Assembly (NCBI GenBank): GCA_024280215.1
Contig: JAJRQO010000007.1
Location: 120,758 to 184,757, forward strand
Direction: 5' to 3'
DNA: 64,000 nucleotides
From: Candidatus Zixiibacteriota bacterium
Lineage (GTDB): Bacteria; Zixibacteria; MSB-5A5; GN15; FEB-12
Program-made: the position numbers and the translations under genes
In this document: positions 1 through 9,126 of the stretch, in pieces
How the letters are laid out: every line of letters starts with the position of its first letter
Position numbering within the stretch: position 1 is the stretch's first letter
The notes under the pieces: generated by a model
Told to the model about the DNA's origin: nothing
Seen by the model: the letters and a program-made list of their open reading frames with translations, nothing else
The model's database searches: none

Positions 1-336
1 CAATTCAATTGCTTCAAACATAATTCCTTGACCCCAAAACGGTTTTGCGACCCAGTAACCAAGTTCGGCTCGTTTGTGGGTCAGATTGATAGAATTGAGA
101 CCTATCATACCAATCAGTTCATTGGTCGCATTATGTATAATTCCGCAATGGAGTGATGAGTTCGAACTCAGGTCGTCGATACACATTGTGACAAAATCGA
201 CCGCATCACGGAGCGTATACGGATGAGGTATGAAAGTAAATTTAGATATTTCAATATCGGCACAATATTTTGCAATAGCCTCAGTGTCGTCGAGGGTTGG
301 GTGTCGTAGAGTTATTTGTTGTCCGATTAAGTTCAT
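1..336 (-). CDS. GNAT family N-acetyltransferase (RimJ/RimL type), 3' end cut by window edge
   Basis: My own translation of the minus strand from an ATG at 336 gives an open frame of 112 codons running off the left edge. It begins MNLIGQQITLRHPTLDDTEA and later contains the acetyl-CoA-binding type segment GYWVAKPFWGQGIMFEA, which matches the G-Y-W-(I/V)...G.G pattern of ribosomal-protein/amino-acid N-acetyltransferases of the RimJ/RimL group. These enzymes move an acetyl group from acetyl-CoA to an amine; the substrate cannot be told here. The ATG overlaps the stop of the upstream secreted-protein gene by 4 bases (ATGA), so the two are probably co-transcribed. The ORF track missed it because it has no stop inside the window. 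Confidence 0.85.
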   Translation of the reverse strand, partial: MNLIGQQITLRHPTLDDTEAIAKYCADIEISKFTFIPHPYTLRDAVDFVTMCIDDLSSNSSLHCGIIHNATNELIGMIGLNSINLTHKRAELGYWVAKPFWGQGIMFEAIEL

Positions 337-1163
337 GGTTCTACAATGTTAAAATGTTTTTTGGCTAATTCCCAAATATTAATTGGTTCAATGTTTATTG
401 AGTCAGTAATTTTCCCCGATTGTCTAACATCTTGATTAGTTGATAAGTTAATTAAATGATAATATTTATTTTCTTGAAAAATTTGAAAATTATCATTTCG
501 TATATTACTCAAATCAAATGTAATTTTTTTAATAGTTTCATTAAATGAAATAGCTGACCATTCTTCAAGGTGAGAATAGAATCTTTGAAAGGAAGAGTCA
601 TTGAGTTGTTTATAAAATGAAAAGCTATCCCACACATCACCACCGTCTGCTTCACGACTTTCTAAATAAATCAAATAAGAACTGTCAGGAAAAATAGAAA
701 CAAATTTAACCCAAGAATAACCATTTATTGGAAAAGAAGAAATAAAAGTGATAGAATCATCATTAACCCTTTCCCACATAGTCAGAATACTGCGAGCTGT
801 TTCCCAATCAGATATTTCTCTTCCAGCATAAAATTCTTTATTGTATAACTTGTTATCAAAATTGTTAGAAATTCCATGATGTTGGATTACACCATTTTGC
901 AGACTATCAGGAGAATTCAAATTAAACCAAACAAAATCATCATTAAAATTCCAAACGATACTATCTCTCTTATATATATTTTGGGTAAATCTCCAATCTG
1001 CGATTTTTGAATGATCTAACATAGGAGGACTAGATTTTTCTGTAATCAATAATGAAAACTGTAGATTTTTCAAATCATCCCGATGAATTGTCTGGCTTGA
1101 GATATGTGCAGTAAATATAAAAAGTATGGTTATAATCAGGGTAGTTTTAACAGAAAGTTTCAT
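333..1163 (-). CDS. Hypothetical exported protein
   Basis: A 276-residue protein with an N-terminal signal peptide (positively charged start, hydrophobic TLIITILFIFTAHISS, likely cleavage near residue 24). No lipobox Cys is present, so it should be periplasmic or secreted. The start has a strong GGAGG seven bases upstream. The mature part is rich in aromatic and acidic residues, and I do not recognise a domain. It overlaps the downstream GNAT gene by 4 bases, which suggests translational coupling. Function unknown; the call rests on coding potential, ribosome-binding site and signal peptide only. Confidence 0.7.
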   Translation of the reverse strand: MKLSVKTTLIITILFIFTAHISSQTIHRDDLKNLQFSLLITEKSSPPMLDHSKIADWRFTQNIYKRDSIVWNFNDDFVWFNLNSPDSLQNGVIQHHGISNNFDNKLYNKEFYAGREISDWETARSILTMWERVNDDSITFISSFPINGYSWVKFVSIFPDSSYLIYLESREADGGDVWDSFSFYKQLNDSSFQRFYSHLEEWSAISFNETIKKITFDLSNIRNDNFQIFQENKYYHLINLSTNQDVRQSGKITDSINIEPINIWELAKKHFNIVEP

Positions 1164-1234
1164 ATTTCCTCCAATTTTTAATATAAGCTAATATACTCTA
1201 TAATTATTATACAAACAAGCCTTAAAAGTCGAGA

Positions 1235-1263
1235 TTGACTTACACCCTTTGTCTAAGTATATT
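1235..1263 (+). promoter_or_regulatory. Sigma70-like promoter of hutU
   Basis: TTGACT, 17 bases, then TATATT, about 27 bases before the hutU ATG at 1290, whose ribosome-binding site is GAAGGAG. The spacing is ideal for a housekeeping sigma factor. Inferred from pattern only. Confidence 0.5.
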
Positions 1264-1289
1264 CGCTATACTATTGAAGGAGTAATTAA

Positions 1290-2942
1290 ATGAAATCAAA
1301 AAATATAAAAGCAGCAACTGGTCTCAAACTGTCGTGTAAAGGCTGGCATCAGGAAGCCGCTCTCAGAATGCTAAATAATAATCTCGATGTCGAGGTTGCC
1401 GAAGATCCTGACAATCTTATCGTCTATGGCGGTACAGGTAAAGCAGCCCGCAACTGGGATTGTTATAATGGAATAGTCAAATCACTCAAGTCTCTGAAAA
1501 ATGATGAGACACTACTTGTCCAATCAGGTAAACCGGTCGGAATTTTTCAGACTCATGAACATTCCCCTCGGGTCATAATTGCTAATTCGCATTTAGTGCC
1601 AAACTGGGCAACATGGGATAAATTCCGTCAGCTTGATAAGCTCGGTCTCATAATGTATGGTCAGATGACAGCGGGAAGCTGGATTTATATTGGAGCTCAG
1701 GGGATTATCCAAGGTACTTACGAAACATTTGCCGCTGCCGCATCGCAACATTTCAAAGGCTCGCTTGCGGGCAAATGGATTCTAACTGGTGGCATGGGCG
1801 GTATGGGGGGGGCTCAACCACTTGCTGCGACAATGGCGGGTGCATCGGTTATCTGTGTTGATGTCGACGAAAAGAAAATCAATCGACGGGTCAAACAAGG
1901 TTTCTGCGATGTCAAAGTCAAAGAACTTGACAAAGCTCTTAAACTGATAAAAGAACATACAAAATCAAAAGTGCCGATTTCAATTGGACTTGTTGGCAAT
2001 TGTGCTGAAGTATTTCCAGAAATTTTCCGCCGAGGAATTTTACCTGATATTGTCACCGACCAAACATCGGCTCATGATGAATTGCATGGCTATGTCCCCG
2101 AAGGACTGACCATGATTGAAGCGAATAAACTTCGCAAAAAAGACCCAAAAGGGTATATCTCCCGTTCATTTGCGGCAATGCAAAAACATTGTGCGGCGAT
2201 GGTGAAATTTCACAAAGCGGGTTCGATTGTTTTTGATTACGGTAACAATCTTCGTGGTCAGGCAAAAGATGCGGGACTGGTCAATGCTTTTGACTATCCT
2301 GGTTTTGTCCCTGCCTATGTACGGCCACTTTTTTGTGAAGGTAAAGGTCCATTTCGTTGGGCGGCACTCTCTGGCGACCCAAAAGATATAGCGGTTACCG
2401 ATAAACTGATTCTGGAACACTTTAAGAAAAATAAAATGCTGACAAACTGGATTAAACTTGCTCAGGAAAAAATCCCATTCCAAGGTCTTCCAGCACGAAT
2501 ATGCTGGCTTGGTTATGGCGAACGGGCAGAGTTTGCTGATATAATTAACAATTATGTTAAAAAGGGTAAAATCTCGGCACCGATAGTTATCGGTCGAGAC
2601 CATCTTGACTGTGGCTCGGTGGCATCACCAAACCGTGAAACTGAATCAATGAAAGACGGCTCCGATGCAATCGCTGATTGGCCACTTTTAAATGGTATGC
2701 TCAACTGTGTTTCAGGGGCAAGCTGGGTGTCGATACATCATGGTGGTGGCGTTGGGATTGGAAACTCTATCCACGCTGGTATGGTTGTCGTTGCTGATGG
2801 AACCGATGAAATGGCGACGCGTTTGAATCGTGTCTTGACTAATGACCCAGGGACTGGTGTGATGCGTCATGCTGATGCGGGGTATCCAGAAGCGAAGAAA
2901 TTTGCCAAGAAAAATAAAATTAAACTTCCGATGGTAAAATAA
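1290..2942 (+). CDS. hutU: Urocanate hydratase
   Basis: A 550-residue cytoplasmic enzyme of histidine breakdown: it adds water to urocanate to give imidazolone propionate, using a tightly bound NAD+ as electrophile. Visible hallmarks are the N-terminal [12 protein letters not shown], the NAD-binding glycine run [10 protein letters not shown] at residues 167-176, and the catalytic-Cys segment [11 protein letters not shown] with Cys405. Length matches the family (about 550-560). The start has GAAGGAG at the right distance and a sigma70-like promoter upstream. The next pathway enzyme, imidazolonepropionase, lies 1.5 kb downstream on the same strand, separated by a glycosyltransferase gene. The histidine ammonia-lyase that makes urocanate is not in this window. 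Confidence 0.97.
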   Translation: MKSKNIKAATGLKLSCKGWHQEAALRMLNNNLDVEVAEDPDNLIVYGGTGKAARNWDCYNGIVKSLKSLKNDETLLVQSGKPVGIFQTHEHSPRVIIANSHLVPNWATWDKFRQLDKLGLIMYGQMTAGSWIYIGAQGIIQGTYETFAAAASQHFKGSLAGKWILTGGMGGMGGAQPLAATMAGASVICVDVDEKKINRRVKQGFCDVKVKELDKALKLIKEHTKSKVPISIGLVGNCAEVFPEIFRRGILPDIVTDQTSAHDELHGYVPEGLTMIEANKLRKKDPKGYISRSFAAMQKHCAAMVKFHKAGSIVFDYGNNLRGQAKDAGLVNAFDYPGFVPAYVRPLFCEGKGPFRWAALSGDPKDIAVTDKLILEHFKKNKMLTNWIKLAQEKIPFQGLPARICWLGYGERAEFADIINNYVKKGKISAPIVIGRDHLDCGSVASPNRETESMKDGSDAIADWPLLNGMLNCVSGASWVSIHHGGGVGIGNSIHAGMVVVADGTDEMATRLNRVLTNDPGTGVMRHADAGYPEAKKFAKKNKIKLPMVK

Positions 2943-2959
2943 GAGTAAGTGGTTAAAGC

Positions 2960-4390
2960 TTGAATTTACAATTAAATGAAAAAGAGTTAAACCCAAATGT
3001 AATTTTATGGTTTGTCATAGGTCTTTTTTTCGTTTTACACTTATATAATATTTCCTCCCCACCAAATGGGTATCACCAATGGCGTGAATCTGACACCGCT
3101 GCGATTTCATTAAATTTCTATCAGGAAGATATGAATTTTTTGCACCCACGTGTTAATCAAAGAGGTGCTGGAACTGGCATTACTGGTTCGGAATTACCAA
3201 TATATAATTATGCGGGAGCAATTCTCTATAAATTAGTTGGACCTTCGCATGCGGCACATCGTATGCTCACATTGCTGGCATCGTTGTTATCTATCTGGCT
3301 CCTATTTCAAATTATTTTCTTTATGACAAAAAACAAAAATATAGCTGCTTACTCAGCATTTGCTTTGGCATTTTCACCTCTGTTTTTTTTCTATTCGTAT
3401 AAAATCATGCCCGATATTTGGATGTTAACATTTTTATTAGCCGCGGTTTATTTCCATCTAAGATATTTAGACAAACGCACCAAGAGTCATTTAGCTCTCT
3501 CGGCTCTGATGCTTGTTTTGTCAGCTACTATTAAGCCGTTGTCTCTTTCTATTTATTTTCTCTTTTTTATTTTGAGTTTAAAATCAAATGTTAAGAAATC
3601 AAAAACGTATCTTACAACTCTGTTGTTTGTGGCGGTTACTTTTATTCCGACTTTAGGATGGTACCTGTATGCTCGTTCGGTAAATGAATTGTATCAAACC
3701 CCTGGGTTTTATATGGGTGGTATGCTCACAACATTTTATAAATATCTTGCAACACCACAATTTTTTAAGAAACTCTTTTTGCAATGGCCGTTTGAGTTAT
3801 GGGTTGGCTGGATGCTTGTAATATTTTTTGTTATTGGGTTGTATCTACTTATCAAAGGAAAAAAGAATTACGGCATATTTTCTTGGATTTTTTCCTGTTA
3901 TATGGTTTTTTCAATCATCAGTTACCATTCATCGTCGCATGATTATTACACACTTATAATTCTCCCACCAATCGCAGCTATTACAGGTGTCGGTCTTCAT
4001 AAAATAACACAGCTGAAATATGGGAATTATCTCTTTATTGCTTGGTTTCTTATAATTCCATTTGTAACATATTTTCGGTTAGAGCATCGACTTGAAAGCG
4101 AGCCTCGGTTTGACAAAATACGTGAAGATGCCGCCAACGTAATCAAAGATAATGCATTAGTCATGGTGGAGGATGGCTCAACATCGATAAAGCTGTATAA
4201 ATTAAATAAAATTGGATGGCCATTGCGTGGCACTATCAAATATGCTTATGTAAAGAAACTTATTGCCGAGGGTGGAGAGTATATCGTTTTAGAGAATGAA
4301 ATTGAAAAATATGATGATTCTCTAAAGTATTTATTTGATGAGAATTTTCAAACTATTGACAATCTTTATTGTTATACTATACGTAAATAA
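2960..4390 (+). CDS. PMT/ArnT-type membrane glycosyltransferase (GT39-like)
   Basis: A 476-residue polytopic membrane protein with roughly ten hydrophobic segments, the first at NVILWFVIGLFFVLHLYNI. After it comes an acidic extracytoplasmic loop, YHQWRESDTAAI, in the place where protein-O-mannosyltransferase-like enzymes keep their catalytic acid; PDIWMLTFLLAAVYFHLRY is also typical. Such enzymes transfer sugars from polyprenyl-phosphate donors at the outer face of the inner membrane, but acceptor and donor cannot be named. The start is TTG with a weak ribosome-binding site, 17 bases after hutU; no ATG fits before the first membrane segment. It sits between hutU and hutI, an odd place for a cell-envelope enzyme. 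Confidence 0.75.
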   Translation: MNLQLNEKELNPNVILWFVIGLFFVLHLYNISSPPNGYHQWRESDTAAISLNFYQEDMNFLHPRVNQRGAGTGITGSELPIYNYAGAILYKLVGPSHAAHRMLTLLASLLSIWLLFQIIFFMTKNKNIAAYSAFALAFSPLFFFYSYKIMPDIWMLTFLLAAVYFHLRYLDKRTKSHLALSALMLVLSATIKPLSLSIYFLFFILSLKSNVKKSKTYLTTLLFVAVTFIPTLGWYLYARSVNELYQTPGFYMGGMLTTFYKYLATPQFFKKLFLQWPFELWVGWMLVIFFVIGLYLLIKGKKNYGIFSWIFSCYMVFSIISYHSSSHDYYTLIILPPIAAITGVGLHKITQLKYGNYLFIAWFLIIPFVTYFRLEHRLESEPRFDKIREDAANVIKDNALVMVEDGSTSIKLYKLNKIGWPLRGTIKYAYVKKLIAEGGEYIVLENEIEKYDDSLKYLFDENFQTIDNLYCYTIRK

Positions 4391-4463
4391 TTGATTGTAT
4401 TTCTCTGACATTCAATTTATATTTTATACTTAATAGAAACATCTTACACTTGATTTGGATAGA

Positions 4464-5732
4464 ATGAATAAAGAAAAAAAAGCAACTCTCATAATTAAAA
4501 ATATTGGACAACTTATCACTATGTCTGGACCTGCTCCACGTATCGGTGAACAGATGTCGGATTTAGGACTTATTGAAAATGGTGGCATCGCCGTAGCTGG
4601 AGAAGAAATTCTTTATGTTGGCAAATCAGAAAAAATTGAAGGACAAGCAGAGCTTGCCGAAGGATGTCGTGTCATTGATGCCAAAGGTATGGTTGTCACA
4701 CCAGGTTTGATCGATCCACATACTCATCCCGTTTTTTCAAAAACTCGTGAAAAAGAATTCGAGATGCGTACACAAGGCAAAACCTATATGGAAATTGCTG
4801 AGTCGGGAGGAGGAATCCGTTCGTCGGTTCGTGACCTTCGTGAAACCGAATATGTCACTCTCAAAGAAAAAACCAAAGAACGCTTAGACCGTTTTCTTTC
4901 TTATGGAGTTACAACGCTTGAGGCAAAATCAGGTTATGGGCTTTCGCTTGAGTCGGAAATTAAGCAACTTAAAATTATTAATGAACTGAATGAAACACAT
5001 ATCTTAGATTTGATACCGACATTTTTAGGAGCTCACGAAGTTCCAGATGAATATCGCTCTGACCGTGAAACGTATATTGATATTATTATAAATGAAATGA
5101 TTCCAGCGGTAGTCAAAGATAATCTTGCCGAGTTTTGTGACATTTTCACTGAAGATGGTGTTTTTACTATTGAAGAATCTCGGAAAATTATGCAAGCTGC
5201 CAAGGATGCAGGTCTCAAACTAAAATTTCATGCTGATGAACTCAAATCAACAGGTGGGGGAGAACTTGCCGCAGAGCTTGGTTCTATTTCTGCTGACCAT
5301 TTGGTCTATATCTCAAATGATGGTATTAAGGCGATGGCAAAATCTGGGACGGTTGCAGTTCTATTACCGGGGACGACATTTTCACTTTCTGGCAAACAGT
5401 ACGCTCCTGCTCGGAAAATGATTGATGAGGGAGTTATTGTGGCTCTTTCAACTGATTGTAATCCAGGCTCCAGTTATTCAGAATCACTTCCGATTATAAT
5501 CTCGCTTGCCGCTCTTCAAATGAAATTAACAGCTGCCGAAGCAATTACAGCCGTGACTGTCAATGCTGCTGCAGCGGTAGATAGAGTTGGAAAAATCGGA
5601 CAATTATGCGAAGGTATGCAAGCCGATATAACTGTCTGGAATATGGCTGATTACCGTGAACTGCCGTATCATTATGGAGTTAACCTTGTTTCACAGGTCA
5701 TCAAAAAAGGAAAGCTCGCTTTTGGGAAATAA
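4464..5732 (+). CDS. hutI: Imidazolonepropionase
   Basis: A 422-residue amidohydrolase that opens the imidazolone ring of imidazolone propionate to N-formimino-L-glutamate, the step after hutU. The metal site motif TPGLIDPHTHPVF, the downstream GYGLSLESEIK, FHADEL and the ALSTDCNPGSS segment with its metal-binding Asp follow the HutI pattern closely. The ORF track starts at TTG 4455 (MDRMNKEKK); the ATG three codons in (4464) is the more usual choice, though neither has a good ribosome-binding site. The intergenic gap from the glycosyltransferase is about 70 bases, so it could have its own promoter or be part of a hut operon. Confidence 0.95.
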   Translation: MNKEKKATLIIKNIGQLITMSGPAPRIGEQMSDLGLIENGGIAVAGEEILYVGKSEKIEGQAELAEGCRVIDAKGMVVTPGLIDPHTHPVFSKTREKEFEMRTQGKTYMEIAESGGGIRSSVRDLRETEYVTLKEKTKERLDRFLSYGVTTLEAKSGYGLSLESEIKQLKIINELNETHILDLIPTFLGAHEVPDEYRSDRETYIDIIINEMIPAVVKDNLAEFCDIFTEDGVFTIEESRKIMQAAKDAGLKLKFHADELKSTGGGELAAELGSISADHLVYISNDGIKAMAKSGTVAVLLPGTTFSLSGKQYAPARKMIDEGVIVALSTDCNPGSSYSESLPIIISLAALQMKLTAAEAITAVTVNAAAAVDRVGKIGQLCEGMQADITVWNMADYRELPYHYGVNLVSQVIKKGKLAFGK

Positions 5733-5772
5733 CCATTTTGGAACGTCTGGTACTCTCAATCGTAGAACTATT

Positions 5773-6258
5773 ATGACTCTGAAATCAATCTTCATAGCTT
5801 TATTGCTTTTTTCTGTTATGGGATGTTCTGTTTATACCTTTAACCCAAGAGGGAAATCAACTCTTAGTTCTATTTCGATTCTCTTGTTTGAAAACACTAC
5901 TGGGCAATATGGTCTTGAAGATAAAATGACAGAACTGGTTATTGATGCGTTTATTGATGATGGCTCTATCAAAGTCGTCCCAGAGTCCAATGCCGAAGCT
6001 CTTGTTTCGGGTAAGTTGATAAAATATATTCGTCAACCATACGAATATGATGAAACTGATATAGTTCAAAGTTATAAAATCACTATGACTTTTGAAATTA
6101 AGCTCATCAATACTGCTGATAATTCTGAAATTTGGGTAAACACATTCAGCCAGTTTGGTGTCTTTATTATTGATGAAGAGGTTGATGAAGATGGTGAAGA
6201 GCGAGCAATTGTCAAATTGGTCGATGATATAATCAATAAGACTACAAAAAGTTGGTAA
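5773..6258 (+). CDS. lptE: LptE-family LPS-assembly lipoprotein
   Basis: The ORF track begins inside hutI in another frame; the true start is ATG 5773 (MTLKSIFIALLLFSVMGCS), giving a 161-residue lipoprotein with lipobox FSVMGC and Cys at residue 18. The mature part, with YTFNPRGKSTL, SISILLFENTTGQYGLED and ALVSGKLI, fits the LptE family. LptE plugs the LptD barrel and helps insert lipopolysaccharide into the outer leaflet. Symbol given on fold/pattern similarity; LptE is very divergent, so treat the name as probable. It is followed by an outer-membrane protein gene. Confidence 0.7.
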   Translation: MTLKSIFIALLLFSVMGCSVYTFNPRGKSTLSSISILLFENTTGQYGLEDKMTELVIDAFIDDGSIKVVPESNAEALVSGKLIKYIRQPYEYDETDIVQSYKITMTFEIKLINTADNSEIWVNTFSQFGVFIIDEEVDEDGEERAIVKLVDDIINKTTKSW

Positions 6259-6341
6259 ATTTTCTTGTACGTTCTGCCGTTATAAAAGATTGACAGTCAA
6301 ATTGTTTCCAAGTATGTTCTGTTTAAATAAAAGGATAATAG

Positions 6342-7286
6342 ATGAAATCAAAAAAATGTATAGTAACTTTTTTTATATGCCTCATAATTTTGGTAAGTTC
6401 TGTTACTTCTGGTGAGATAAATTCATCGGCAGGTACATCGGCATTTCCATTTTTAAAAATCAACGTCTCAGCTCGTGCAGTTGCTATGGGTGGTGCATTC
6501 ACAGGCTTAGCCGATGATGAGTCAGCCCTTTATTATAATCCAGCAGGCATAACCTCAATTGAATTTCCAAAATATATCTTAGGCTATCATAATTATTTCT
6601 TTGATATGCAAAGTGGTTTTTTGGGATATATCAAACCGTGGGGTGAAAAAAGAACTCTTGGCTTTTATCTCAGTTATCTCAACTATGGTTCTTTTACTCA
6701 GACTGATGATGTTGGATCTGTGACTGGTGATTTTGGTGGAGGCGATTTACTTTTTGCGGTGACCCTTGCTCAGAAAAAAAATCATCAAATTTCCTATGGT
6801 GCGACTGCCAAATTTATTTATGAAAAAATAGATATATACTCAGCAACTGGGGTCGCTTTTGATCTGGCTGCAAAATATAATTCAGACCGTGGTCGTTTTG
6901 GTGCTGGTATCATGCTACAAAATATAGGTGTCCAATTATCATCACTTGGCACCCGAAAAGATGATCTCCCGACTACAGTTCGTTCTGGTGTGTCATTCAA
7001 GCCAAAAGGAATCCCTCTCACGCTTACATCGGATCTGATTCTTCCATTTGACAATGATTTGATTTTTGCCTTTGGTGCTGACTATGTTAATTATAGTCCC
7101 TTTTATATTAGAGCAGGGTGGAACAGTTTTGGCTCAAACTATAAAGCAACGGGTAATGATACATCTTTTGAAGGACTTTCACTTGGTTGCGGGTTTGATG
7201 TCAAAAGAATGCAAATTTCGTATGCCTTCACGCCTTCATCAGATTTAGGTGATTCACATCGTATAACTATAACTGGGGAAATGTAA
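6342..7286 (+). CDS. PorV/PorQ-family outer-membrane protein
   Basis: A 314-residue protein with a signal peptide (residues 1-24) followed by the family signature SAGTSAFPFLKINVSARAVA, MGGAFTGLADDESALYYNPAG, and alternating beta-strand sequence to the C terminus. This is the pattern of PorV/PorQ (UPF0164) outer-membrane barrels, related to FadL-type barrels and in some FCB bacteria linked to type IX secretion. The start has AAAGGA. Its stop overlaps the next ATG by one base (TAATG), so the two genes are translationally coupled. No other type IX components are seen in this window, so a role in that system is not implied. Confidence 0.8.
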   Translation: MKSKKCIVTFFICLIILVSSVTSGEINSSAGTSAFPFLKINVSARAVAMGGAFTGLADDESALYYNPAGITSIEFPKYILGYHNYFFDMQSGFLGYIKPWGEKRTLGFYLSYLNYGSFTQTDDVGSVTGDFGGGDLLFAVTLAQKKNHQISYGATAKFIYEKIDIYSATGVAFDLAAKYNSDRGRFGAGIMLQNIGVQLSSLGTRKDDLPTTVRSGVSFKPKGIPLTLTSDLILPFDNDLIFAFGADYVNYSPFYIRAGWNSFGSNYKATGNDTSFEGLSLGCGFDVKRMQISYAFTPSSDLGDSHRITITGEM

Positions 7287-7747
7287 TGAAAAAAAATTAT
7301 TCTCTTGTAGCTCTTTCGCTCATAGCAATTCTCATGTTAGGGATTGTCGGCTGTTCAGCTATTAGTTCTCATCAGCCAAAACAGGTTGTGATTTCAATGT
7401 TTGGTGCTATGGAAAAAGATGACAAGGCTGCCTTGGCACATATTTTAGATCTTCCAGAACTTATGAAAGTTGTCAACGAAGACTACGCTTTACAGTCGGA
7501 TAATCCTCGCACCTTTACATCTCCACAGCAAATTTTAGATGATTTAACCGAAGATGGTCAAACAAAAGTTCGTTGGTTTGCGTATCAAAGGATAATTAAC
7601 AAAGAAGAAATACTTGGTGAAACAGCTACTGTTGAAGTTACTTTTGTAGATAAGAATAACTCAAAAGCGTACCTTGTAAAATTTGGGTTACATATAGTAC
7701 ATGAAAAATGGAAAATCTATTCGTTTAATACAATTATGGGGTCTTAA
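7286..7747 (+). CDS. Lipoprotein, DUF4878/SnoaL-like
   Basis: A 153-residue lipoprotein with lipobox MLGIVGCSA (Cys near residue 23). The mature domain has the layout of small NTF2-like cone folds: a helix-forming start (VVISMFGAMEKDDKAALAHIL), then paired strands ending in VHEKWKIYSF, similar to the DUF4878 group. No catalytic residues can be assigned. It overlaps the PorV/PorQ gene by one base and is followed one base later by the rhodanese gene. Confidence 0.65.
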   Translation: MKKNYSLVALSLIAILMLGIVGCSAISSHQPKQVVISMFGAMEKDDKAALAHILDLPELMKVVNEDYALQSDNPRTFTSPQQILDDLTEDGQTKVRWFAYQRIINKEEILGETATVEVTFVDKNNSKAYLVKFGLHIVHEKWKIYSFNTIMGS

Positions 7748-7748
7748 A

Positions 7749-8195
7749 GTGAATATTAAGAATTTGTTTTTTGTGTTATCATTCATATTTGTCATAAATT
7801 GCAGTAATAATGCTAAAACTGACAAAGTAGATACTACAATCGTAAAGGAACAGAGTGTGTCAGCCAATTCTGATGAAGTCACAGTACAATTTTTAAAAGC
7901 GGAGTTCGATGCGGGGAAAGAATTTTACCTTCTTGACGTAAGAACTTCTCCAGAATATAACAACGCACACCTGAGTTTTACCGATAACCTAATTCCTTAT
8001 GATTCGATGCATCTTTATTTAGACAAAATTCCACAGGATAAAGAAACAACAATGTATATATTTTGTCGTTCAAGTCGTCGTTCAGGAATTGCAACGACAT
8101 ATCTTCGTTCGCTTGGATATAAAAATGCCTTTAATGTAACGGGCGGTATTATCGCATGGGTCGATGCTGGCTATGCGGTGACTTCTAAAAAATAA
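7749..8195 (+). CDS. Rhodanese-like domain lipoprotein
   Basis: The track ORF starts inside the previous gene; a GTG at 7749, right after that gene's stop, gives MNIKNLFFVLSFIFVINCSN, a clean signal sequence with lipobox FVINC. The mature 125 or so residues form a single rhodanese domain: LLDVRTSPEYNNAHL (the D-V-R motif) and the active-site loop CRSSRRSG, then AFNVTGGIIAWVDAGY. Rhodanese domains bind sulfur as a Cys persulfide and handle sulfane sulfur; here it would be anchored facing the periplasm. The precise donor and acceptor are unknown. Coupled by spacing to the two genes upstream. Confidence 0.85.
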   Translation: MNIKNLFFVLSFIFVINCSNNAKTDKVDTTIVKEQSVSANSDEVTVQFLKAEFDAGKEFYLLDVRTSPEYNNAHLSFTDNLIPYDSMHLYLDKIPQDKETTMYIFCRSSRRSGIATTYLRSLGYKNAFNVTGGIIAWVDAGYAVTSKK

Positions 8196-8597
8196 TCTCT
8201 TAAAAAAATAGCCCACTAATGAAATTAAAACAGAAAAAGAGGGGGATTCTCTGTCTTGGGAGCATTAGTGAGCTACCTATAATATCACTTTGATTCAATA
8301 AATGTCAATATATTTATTTTATAAACAATTACTTTTCTTTAAACAAGTAAGAGGTTTTTCTTGTAAGAGTATGCTACTCTTTCCATTAAGAGAGTGCGTG
8401 AAGCCACATATTACACTGTTAGAGTCTATGTTACTTGGAACTTTTTATCTTTAATTATTCATAAAATTCTTTTACATATATTCATACTCTGATACGTCTA
8501 AAATAGTAGAGAAATATGATTTTTCGGTTGTGTCAGATGGAAATTCTGTTTATATTTTCAACCTGATTTTTAAAAGAGCGAATAGGAGATTTTTAAT
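8196..8597. other. Gap with a nested inverted repeat
   Basis: A 400-base gap without a convincing gene. Near its left end, TAGCCCACTAATG (8208-8220) is matched by its near-perfect reverse complement (one mismatch) ending at 8274. Inside that, ACAGA and TCTGT can pair, giving a nested hairpin over about 67 bases. No run of T follows, so it is not a standard terminator. The rest of the gap is AT-rich and unremarkable; the promoter of the next lipoprotein gene presumably lies here. Confidence 0.35.
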
Positions 8598-9041
8598 ATG
8601 TATTCTGGTTTAAAAAAAGTAACATTAACTGTATTTAGTTTAGCCTTAACATTTGTTATGTTTTCAAGCTGTTCCGACGACATTGTTTTAGAACCACTTG
8701 ATACCTTATTAGGTGAATATAGTGGACATTACACATTAACTGATTTGAGTCAAGGTGGCACTGGTGTTGTAAAAGCTGATATTCCAGTTGTTTGGATATT
8801 CAGAGATTTCACCTATGAATTAGATGATACAACTGCGACAATTTGTTCTCCGAGTGGTGATTATGTTTTAAGCGGTAATGAAATAAATCTTGATGAAAGT
8901 ATCGATGGAAACGCAGGTGGTGTATGTGACCCATCATTGAATCCGTTTGGTGATTTTTCTCTTCGTCGTCCAGGTGACTCACTTATTATGACCCAAAGTC
9001 AAAATGATATATTTATTGAAATAAGACTTGTTAGAAATTAA
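8598..9041 (+). CDS. Hypothetical lipoprotein
   Basis: A 147-residue lipoprotein with signal sequence and lipobox (VMFSSCS, Cys about residue 25). The mature part, LLGEYSGHYTLTD through IFIEIRLVRN, looks like a small lipocalin/META-type beta barrel of the kind seen in exported lipoproteins, but no named family can be assigned. The start has an AGGAGA ribosome-binding site ten bases upstream. A strong terminator follows its stop, so it is the last or only gene of its transcript. Confidence 0.65.
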   Translation: MYSGLKKVTLTVFSLALTFVMFSSCSDDIVLEPLDTLLGEYSGHYTLTDLSQGGTGVVKADIPVVWIFRDFTYELDDTTATICSPSGDYVLSGNEINLDESIDGNAGGVCDPSLNPFGDFSLRRPGDSLIMTQSQNDIFIEIRLVRN

Positions 9042-9063
9042 AATTTGAATTTATATTCAAAAA

Positions 9064-9093
9064 GCAGTTCGCTAAAGCGAACTGCTTTTTTTT
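9064..9093 (+). terminator. Rho-independent terminator
   Basis: A perfect 9-bp stem GCAGTTCGC / GCGAACTGC with a four-base loop, followed by eight T. It ends the lipoprotein gene at 9041 and separates it from the convergent phoU gene. Confidence 0.9.
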
Positions 9094-9126
9094 GGGGAAA
9101 AAAATAAAAAGGGAGAATTCAAATTT

